From assembly GCA_038141425.1 (NCBI GenBank), contig JAYQIC010000001.1:124001-188000 (forward strand): 64,000 nt of DNA, written 5' to 3'. This document shows, in pieces, positions 57,109 to 64,000 of the stretch (position 1 is its first letter; each line of letters starts with the position of its first letter). Made by a program: the position numbers and the translations under genes. The notes beneath the pieces were generated by a model. That model made no database searches. It saw only the letters and a program-made list of their open reading frames with translations, and was not told the origin of the DNA. This DNA is from UBA7985 sp038141425 (lineage in GTDB: Bacteria; Pseudomonadota; Alphaproteobacteria; UBA7985).

Positions 57109-59293
57109 TCAGGTCTCCTGAGGCTGCTGGGACGGCGGCACGCGGCGAGGCCCTCGCCGCGCGCGCGCCTTGCTCCACTGTTCAAAGGTCTGGCCCCCGG
57201 CAACCAGCTGCTCCAGCAGCGCCGAAGGCTTCCACGCATGATCACCGGTCCGGGCGTAAGCTGCCTGGATCCGTTCGAGGCTGGCTGCCAGCCCTTCTGC
57301 ATCAGCGCGGAACATGGGCCCACCTCGGAAGGCCGGGTAGCCGTAGCCAAAAATGTAGGTGATATCGATGTCGACCGGCCGCATGGCGATGCCCTCTTCG
57401 AGAATTTTGGCCCCCTCGTTGGTCATCAGGTCGGTCAGGGCGTTGAGGATCTCTTCGTCGCTGAAGTCGCGCCGCTCGATATCCTTGCGCGCGCTCTCGG
57501 CCAGCACCAGCGCCGTCACCTCGGCATTGGGCACGGGCTTGCGCGAGCCTTCGATGTAGTCGAAGTAGCCGCCGCCGGTTTTCTGGCCCAGCCGCCCCAT
57601 TTCAACCACGCGGTCACCAATCTCGACATAGCGCTCGTTGGCCGAACGGGTCGCGGCCTGCTCCTGCCGGATGCGGTAGCCGACGTCGAGCCCGGCGAGA
57701 TCGGACATGGCAAAGGGCCCCATGGGCATGCCGAATTCAGTCCAGACGCGGTCGATCTGCTCGGGCATGCAGCCGTCTTCGAGCAGGATCGACGCCCAGC
57801 GCAGGTACTGGTGCAGGATGCGGTTACCGACAAAGCCGTCGCAAACTCTGACCAGCACCGAAACCTTACCCAGCCGCTTGCCCGTCGCCATGGCGGTCAG
57901 GATTACGTCGTCCGCCGTTTCGGCACCGCGCACGTTCTCCAGCAGTCGCATCACGTTGGCGGGGGAGAAGAAGTGCATGCCGACCACGTCCTGCGGCCGG
58001 TCGGTGACACTGGCGATTTCGTCGATGTCCAGCGTCGAGGTGTTGGTCGCCAGCACGCAGCCGGGCTTACAGATGGCGTCCAGTCTGGTGAAGATATCCT
58101 TCTTCACGTCCATATTCTCGAACACGGCCTCGATTACCAGATCGACCTCGGATAGCGCCTGCATGTCCGTGGTGCCGGTGAGAAGCGCCATGCGCTCTTC
58201 GACCTGTGCCTCGGTCATCCGGCCCTTCTTGGCGCTGTTTTCATAGTTCTTGCGGCAGATGCCCAGACCACGTTCGAGCGCCTCTTCCGTCTGCTCGACC
58301 ACGGTGACCGGGATACCGGCGTTGGCAAAGCACATGGCAATACCCCGCCCATGGTCCCGGCGCCGATCACGGCAGCCCGGGCGACGTCCCGGGGCTTGGC
58401 GGCGGACCCAGCCCGGGGATCTTGGCGACTTCACGCTCACCGAAGAAGGCGTGGATCAGGCCCTTGGACTGGTCGCTGAGCAGACCCCGGATAAAGATTT
58501 CACGCTCCAGCGCGAGGCCTTCCGCCAAGGGGAGCCCCAGCCCACCCTGCACAGCTTCGAGCGAGAGCAGCGGCGAGATCTGACCGCGCGAACGCGCCAC
58601 GATGGCGGCTTCGGCGGCTTCGAAATACCCCTCGGGCACGCTCGGCGCGGGTAGCTCGCCCACGCGGGTCCATTCACCGGCCGCGGCGAGTTCGCGCGCG
58701 CGCGCAACCGCGGCGGCAACGCAGTCGTCTTCAATGGCTTCGATGATCCCGGCGGACAGCGCCCGACCGGCGCTGATCGGCTTGCCAGTGGTGCTGAGTT
58801 CCACAGCGATTTCGACCCCGGCGAGGCGCGGCATGCGCTGGGTGCCACCCGCGCCGGGAATGACGCCCAGGTGCACTTCGGGGAAGCCGACCCGGGCCTT
58901 GGGGTGGGCGATGCGAGCGTGGCAACCCAATGTCACTTCAAGCCCGCCACCCAGCGCGAAGCCATTGACCGCGGCGACGACCGGCTTGCTCGCCTGTTCG
59001 ATGCGGCCGATGACCTCATTGAGCCCCGGCTCGCGGATGGGCTTGCCAAATTCGGTAATATCCGCTCCGGCAACGAAGGCGCGACCACCGCCGGTCAGCA
59101 CGGCGCCAACCACACTGCCGTCAGCCTCCAACGCGTCAATCGCGGCGATGAGGCCGACCCGAACTGCGTGACCCAGCGCGTTGACGGGCGGATTATCGAT
59201 GGTGATCAGCAGAATATCGTCCTGCTCCTGCCACCTGACAGGGCTGGTCTCTGGGGCCGTGCGGGCATCCTGCGCGGAGACGTTCTGCGTCAT
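57109..59293 (-). CDS. FadB/FadJ-like enoyl-CoA hydratase / 3-hydroxyacyl-CoA dehydrogenase, one frameshift
   Basis: A fusion of about 728 residues. The N-terminal crotonase domain has ITIDNPPVNALGHAVR, RAFVAGADITEFG and GVIPGAGGTQRMPRLAG with its two glutamates; the C-terminal part has a Rossmann segment (GIAMCFANAGIPVTVVEQ), GMHFFSPANVMRLLE and GFVGNRILHQYLRWA. The frame slips near 58370 between the two. ATG 59293 (MTQNVSAQDARTAP). With the thiolase and two acyl-CoA dehydrogenases it completes a beta-oxidation set. Confidence 0.88.
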
Positions 59294-59390
59294 GGATTCG
59301 GTTTCCCTCTGATTAAGATAGCCATGGTAAAATGCATATTTTACCCAAGGCGAGTCAAGGACCCAACCGGTGCCTTGGGCGGACGGCTGA

Positions 59391-60199
59391 TCAGCGTACC
59401 GCTGCCTTGATCGCGCCGAGGCTGTCGTTGGGCGCCTCACCGTGGGCGAAGTGGCCAATATCCTGCAGCGTGATGACCCGTGCGCCTTCGATCCCTCTGC
59501 TACGGCGAGGCCATTCTTGGGCGCGGTCATGCGGTCACGTTGGGAGACAATAACAGTGGTCTTGGTGGTGATCCGGGAGAGCGCCTCGGCGCCGCCGGCG
59601 TAGGCATTGCTCGCCGCCAGATCGATGCCCAGCGTGCCGTCGGCAACCCGGGGCATGACCATGCGCTTGGCCGTCCCCTTGGCCCAGGTGCCTGCCGCAA
59701 TGTTACCGCCGGTGTGCCCGGCCGGGCCGTGGCCCCAGTCCATCATCAGGTCGACGGCCTTTTCTTCCCGGTCAGCGGCGGCGCGCAGCAGTTCGGGGTG
59801 GACACGCATGGCAGCGGTCGGCCCGGTCAGCACCAGCTGGTCCACGCGGTCGCCGTGGCGCGATGCGAGTTCGATGGCGATCAGGGAGCCCATGGAGTGG
59901 CCGACCAGCGTCGGGCTGTCGATCCCAGCTGCGTCCATGAAGTCGATCAGCCAGTCGGCCATCGCCTCGATCGAGGCCAGCGGCTGCCCGCCTGAAATCT
60001 TCGCACCAACGCCGTGTCCGGGCAGATCGACGGCGTAGAGGTTCCAGCCATGAAAGGCGAAGTACCGCGACTGGTAGCCCCAGACCGAGTGATCGCAGCC
60101 CGAGCCGTGGATGAAGATGATGTTGGGCTGGCCGTCGGTAGCCCCCTGCCCGGCATCGAAATAGAGCGCCGTCGCCCCGCGAACTTCAACTGATTTCAT
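59391..60199 (-). CDS. Alpha/beta hydrolase, one frameshift
   Basis: About 270 residues. NIIFIHGSGCDHSVWGYQ (oxyanion), LVGHSMGSLIAIELA (nucleophile Ser), SQRDRMTAP (Asp) and, after a frameshift near 59495, LQDIGHFAHGEAPND (His) complete a hydrolase triad. ATG 60199. An uninterrupted frame reads from here into the crotonase gene, but only because of the indel; they are separate genes. First gene of the fatty-acid operon; it may be a thioesterase or lactonase. Confidence 0.82.
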
Positions 60200-60267
60200 G
60201 CTCGTCTTCGTTTCTGTCTGTGTTGCTGGCCTCGTGGAAAGCGGGCCTGTTCTCCGCCGCGCGTGCC

Positions 60268-61584
60268 TCAGCCCTTGGCGTCGCTGGCAACCGCGCGCTG
60301 GCTGGTGCGCAGGCTCGCCCGCAGGTCGTCGATGATGTCGTCCACGTGCTCGATGCCGACCGACAGCCGGATCATGTCGTCCGGCACGCCGGCGAGCTTG
60401 CGCTGCTCGGGGCCGAGCTGCATGTGGGTGGTCGAGGCCGGGTGCACGAGCAGGGTTTTGGCGTCCCCGACGTTGGAGACGTGGCTGGCCAGCCGGGCGC
60501 TGTTGATCAGGGCCTTGCCGGCCTCGAACCCGCCCTTGACCCCGAACACGATCATCGAGGTCGCGCCCTCAGGCAGCTGACGCTTGGCGACTTCGTGGTC
60601 GCGGTGGTCGGGCATATCGGGGTGCCGGACCCAGGCGACGGCTTCGTGGTTGGCGAGAAAGTCGAGCACCGCCCGGGCGTTGGCAATGTGCCGCTCCATG
60701 CGCAGCGACAGCGTCTCCATGCCCTGTATCAGGTAAAACGCGCTCTGTGCTGACAGCACGGTGCCGAAGTCGCGCAGGCCCTCGGTACGGGCGCGGGCGA
60801 TGAAGGCCGAGGGGCCGAAGTGCTCGGCGTAGGTCATGCCCGGATAGCCGGGATAGGGCTCGGTCAGGGTCGGGAACTTGTCCGAGGACGCCCAGTCGAA
60901 GTTACCGGCATCGATGATGAAGCCGCCCATGGCGATGCCATGACCGCCGATCCACTTGGTTGCAGAGTGGATGACGATGTTGGCGCCGTCTTCGAAGGGG
61001 CGATACAGCGGTGGCGGGGTGAAGGTGCTGTCAATCACCAGCGGCAGGCCCGCTTCCTGCGCCACACCGGCAGCAGCGGCAATGTCGAGCACGTCAAGAC
61101 CGGGGTTGCCGACAACCTCGCCGAAAATCATGCGGGTGTTGGGCTGGATCGCCGCACGGATGGCGTCGATGTCCGAGCCGTCGACGAAGGTGGTGGTAAT
61201 GCCGAAGCGCGGCAGGGTCAGCTTCATCAGGTTGATCGACCCGCCATAGAGCGCCTTGGTCGCCACAATATGATCGCCCGCCGACAGCAGGGTGGCGATG
61301 GTCAGGAACACCGCCGCGTGGCCTGAGGACAGCCCCAGCGCCCCGACCCCGCCCTCGAGCGCCGCGATACGCTCTTCGGCGGCGGCAACCGTGGGGTTGC
61401 TGATCCGGGAATAGAGGTGGCCCCCGATCTCGAGGTTATTGAGCGAGGCGGCCTGCTCGGTGTCTTCATAGACATAGGCGTTGGTCTGGTAGATCGGCAC
61501 GGCCTGAGCGCCGTTGCGCGGATCCCGCGTCTGACCGGCGTGCAGCGCCAGCGTTTCGGTTCGCAACTTGGAGGCTTCGACCAT
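60268..61584 (-). CDS. metY: O-acetylhomoserine sulfhydrylase type PLP enzyme
   Basis: A 438-residue Cys/Met metabolism PLP enzyme. LRTETLALHAGQTRDPRNGA, YSRISNPTVAAAEERIAALEGG, the PLP lysine in IVIHSATKWIGGHG and SVGIEHVDDIIDDL are standard for MetY (O-acetylhomoserine aminocarboxypropyltransferase). It makes homocysteine from O-acetylhomoserine and sulfide. ATG 61584. No SAM riboswitch was recognised in the short upstream gap. Confidence 0.9.
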   Translation of the reverse strand: MVEASKLRTETLALHAGQTRDPRNGAQAVPIYQTNAYVYEDTEQAASLNNLEIGGHLYSRISNPTVAAAEERIAALEGGVGALGLSSGHAAVFLTIATLLSAGDHIVATKALYGGSINLMKLTLPRFGITTTFVDGSDIDAIRAAIQPNTRMIFGEVVGNPGLDVLDIAAAAGVAQEAGLPLVIDSTFTPPPLYRPFEDGANIVIHSATKWIGGHGIAMGGFIIDAGNFDWASSDKFPTLTEPYPGYPGMTYAEHFGPSAFIARARTEGLRDFGTVLSAQSAFYLIQGMETLSLRMERHIANARAVLDFLANHEAVAWVRHPDMPDHRDHEVAKRQLPEGATSMIVFGVKGGFEAGKALINSARLASHVSNVGDAKTLLVHPASTTHMQLGPEQRKLAGVPDDMIRLSVGIEHVDDIIDDLRASLRTSQRAVASDAKG

Positions 61585-61663
61585 GGCGGGATTTTCCTCG
61601 AATTCAGCTAACGGAGACGGCTCTATCCCTAGCGCCTCCGGACCGGCTTGGGCAAGGTTCAAC

Positions 61664-62500
61664 TCAGAAACTGCGACCCGCTGCCATGCGCAGGAGCTGC
61701 CCGCTCCAATAGGCGAGCGCGGCCGGACGTTCGAGATGGAACAGATGGCTGCCCTCGATCTGCAGGCTCAGCCAGTCGGGGCGGCCCTGCAACGCCTCGA
61801 AGGCACGGCGGAAGGGGCTGCGGTCGTGAGCGCTGGCGTTGATGAAACCGCGCGGCCGGATGGTGTCGATGGTGGCCATGGCGGCTGGACTCAGCGCTTC
61901 TTCAAAGGCCCGCAGCGCGTGGGGTTGCATGACCGCGCGTGCAGCCTCGGCCCGCACCCCACTGAGGCCCCAGATCGCGGGATCGGGCGGCTGGGCCAGA
62001 CCGTCGATCGAGGCGGCGCGGATGGCCTCCGGGCCGGAACTGCCCTCGGACTGCGCAAAGATAGAAGCGCCCAGCTCTGGCAGGAAGGCGTCGATAAGCA
62101 GCAGGCCCTTGACCCGCTCACCCAGTGTGACCGCCGCTTCGAGCATGGGAAAGGCGCCGAAAGAATGCCCCAGCAGCACGACGTTCTCGGCCTCTGCAGG
62201 GATGCCGGCGAGGACGGCCTCGGCGTGGGCCTGCAGGCCTGCATCCGGGTCGTGCCCGGGCCAGGCGGTTACGGCGAGGCTCTGCAGGTGCGCGCCGTGC
62301 CCGCGCATGCAGGCGCAGAACGGGTCCCACTGCTGCGGCCGGCTCCAGGCGCCGGGGCTGATTTGCAGATGAAAAGACTGCGGAAAGCCCTCAGCGGCGT
62401 CCTGGCCGGATTTGGAACGTGGCGTCGTGTGGACGTGGGTTGGGTCGCCTCTCCCCGCGATGGTTCCGGCGCCTGCCTGTTCTGATGGCCCTCCGGCCAT
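61664..62500 (-). CDS. Alpha/beta hydrolase, start uncertain
   Basis: VVLLGHSFGAFPMLEAA carries the nucleophile, LLIDAFLPELG the usual strand after it and IEGSHLFHLERPAALA the histidine. SPGAWSRPQQWDPFCACMRG resembles the N-terminal strand and oxyanion loop but the expected HG motif is altered. ATG 62500 adds about 45 residues without domain character, so the true start may be downstream or hidden by a frameshift. Substrate unknown; lies 79 bp before metY. Confidence 0.7.
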   Translation of the reverse strand: MAGGPSEQAGAGTIAGRGDPTHVHTTPRSKSGQDAAEGFPQSFHLQISPGAWSRPQQWDPFCACMRGHGAHLQSLAVTAWPGHDPDAGLQAHAEAVLAGIPAEAENVVLLGHSFGAFPMLEAAVTLGERVKGLLLIDAFLPELGASIFAQSEGSSGPEAIRAASIDGLAQPPDPAIWGLSGVRAEAARAVMQPHALRAFEEALSPAAMATIDTIRPRGFINASAHDRSPFRRAFEALQGRPDWLSLQIEGSHLFHLERPAALAYWSGQLLRMAAGRSF

Positions 62501-62676
62501 GGTCCTTACCCCCGTTACGTCCGCGTTTGTGCAGACTTTGCAGCCTTTGCAGCTTGCCCCGCTTGTACGTCAGTCACGCCATTGGAACCAGAGCGAAGGC
62601 TGAGCTGGGCTGGAGCTGGGCTGGGCTGGAAATGGAATGGAATGGACTGGGATCGGATCGAATGGGCTGAAAGCGG

Positions 62677-63524
62677 TCAGAGCCGGGCCAGCTCGCGGGC
62701 GTGGTGGCGGATGTGATCGTCGAAGAAGGTGCCGACGAAAAAGTACGAATGGTCGTACCCGGCATGACGCCGGATCTCGCCCCGCTGCCCGGAGGCGGCG
62801 AAGGCCTGCTCGAGCGCCTCGGTGCGCAGCCCGCTTTCCTGCCATGGGTCGTCCTCGCCCTGATCCACCAGCACCGGGCCGGGAAGGTCTGGCTGCGGTA
62901 GAGCAGACTGGCGTCGTGCTCGGCCCACCGGGACTGGTCCGGCCCCAGATAGGCCCCGAAGCAGGTCTGGCCCCAATCCACCTGCATGGGCGCGGCGATG
63001 GGGGCAAAGGCGGAGAGCGACTTGAACAGGCCCGGATGGCGCAGGGCGAGGGTCAGCGCCCCGTGCCCGCCCATGGAGTGCCCGCTGACCCCCAGTCGGT
63101 CGGGGTCGACGGGCAGGTTTTCGCTGACCACGGCGATCAGGTCGCGCGTGATGTACGTCTCCATCTGGAAGTGTGGGGCCCAGGGGCCCTGGGTGGCATC
63201 GACGTAGAAGCCTGCCCCCTGCCCAAGGTCGTAGCGCTCGTCATCGGCGACGCCCTCACCGCGCGGCGAGGTATCGGGGGCGATGAACACCAGCCCGGCT
63301 TCAGCGGCGTAGCGCTGCACGCCGGACTTGATGGTGACGTTATCCTCGGTGCAGGTCAGCCCGGAGAGGAACACCAGCCCGGGCAGGCGCTCGCCCGGCG
63401 CCAGCGTTGCGGCGGCTGGCGGCAGGAACACCGCCACCCGCATCGGGGTACCGGTGGCTGGGCTGTCGTGCTCGAGCGTGATCTGGCGGCCACCGAAGCA
63501 GCCGCATTCGCTGATGATTTTCAT
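62677..63524 (-). CDS. fghA: S-formylglutathione hydrolase, one frameshift
   Basis: About 282 residues, esterase D family, second step of glutathione-dependent formaldehyde oxidation. FLSGLTCTEDNVTIKSG, APDTSPRGEG, GVSGHSMGGHGALTLAL (Ser), LVDQGEDDPW (Asp) and AGYDHSYFFVGTFFDDHI (His) are complete once a frameshift near 62890 is allowed. ATG 63524. It follows the formaldehyde dehydrogenase gene by about 100 bp. Confidence 0.92.
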
Positions 63525-63626
63525 CGGGTCGTTTTGCCGTTTCCGGAGTTGGGGCCGAAATTGTTGGCCGGGGTTGTTATCGGGATTTTTGCCGGATTTT
63601 GGGGCTTTTGCCAGTGTGTTGGCAGG

Positions 63627-64000
<374 letters not shown>

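Noticed and set aside
58367..60199. A natural fusion of alpha/beta hydrolase with the crotonase domain
   Set aside because: The hydrolase C-terminus with its catalytic His (GHFAHGEAP) is present in another frame and ends at 59391, and the crotonase has its own start at 59293; the fused frame comes from an indel.
62586..62672. Short tandem ggctggagct / ggaatggaat repeats after fghA
   Set aside because: Low-complexity intergenic sequence with no hairpin, gene or wider recurrence seen; not treated as a feature.

Overview
The window looks like chromosomal DNA of a marine alphaproteobacterium of high G+C. The order slt / dapA-smpB, folK next to a NYN-domain gene, the rplM-rpsI...argC neighbourhood, an alphaproteobacterial-type XRE regulator and a blue-tuned proteorhodopsin all support this; the exact order is not resolved. 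No tRNA, rRNA, CRISPR array or transposase gene was recognised. A caution applies throughout: about 30 genes, including housekeeping ones (smpB, folK, fumarase, slt, apbC), are split by single frameshifts, roughly one per 1.4 kb, usually with full-length homology continuing in the next frame. This looks like uncorrected indel error in the assembly rather than mass decay, so coordinates of broken genes are given as whole-gene spans.

Layout. 1-3.35 kb: an A/T-richer secretin locus (secretin, lipoprotein, exported proteins). 3.3-8.6 kb: gamma-glutamyl-putrescine catabolism (puuB, puuA, aminotransferase) divergent from a 2OG-Fe(II) oxygenase. 8.8-18.1 kb: a duplicated-domain exported protein, glpX-fba, lactate dehydrogenase, acetoacetyl-CoA synthetase, gamma-glutamyltransferase, folK, NYN protein. 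18.1-18.9 kb: a gene-free island of palindromic repeats. 18.9-24.1 kb: class I fumarase, thioesterase, lipoprotein, MoxR ATPase, FabH-like synthase. 24.2-30 kb: a surface/exported protein region with two paralogous membrane-anchored cadherin-like plus beta-roll proteins. 30-36.7 kb: class II aldolase-like protein, a Fic toxin/antitoxin cassette, smpB, dapA, slt, threonine dehydratase. 36.8-41.5 kb: XRE regulator, apbC, mobB, OmpA-like lipoprotein, argC. 41.6-44.2 kb: proteorhodopsin, a small membrane protein and an AhpD-like gene lying between rpsI and argC. 44.2-53.5 kb: ribosomal proteins, a catalytically degenerate patatin, anti-sigma/STAS pair, NadM-Nudix, acyltransferase, TauE exporter, CoxG, haloalkane dehalogenase and a von Willebrand A remnant. 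53.6-64 kb: a beta-oxidation operon (two acyl-CoA dehydrogenases, thiolase, FadB-like fusion, hydrolase), metY, and glutathione-dependent formaldehyde detoxification.

The most notable structure is shared by two loci. The Fic cassette is bounded by a 40-bp direct repeat of the smpB 3' end, and a 48-bp diverged copy of the rpsI 3' end lies about 0.8 kb downstream of rpsI at the edge of the proteorhodopsin segment. Both suggest small cargo cassettes that inserted at the 3' ends of conserved translation genes and duplicated the target's tail, with no recombinase gene visible next to either.
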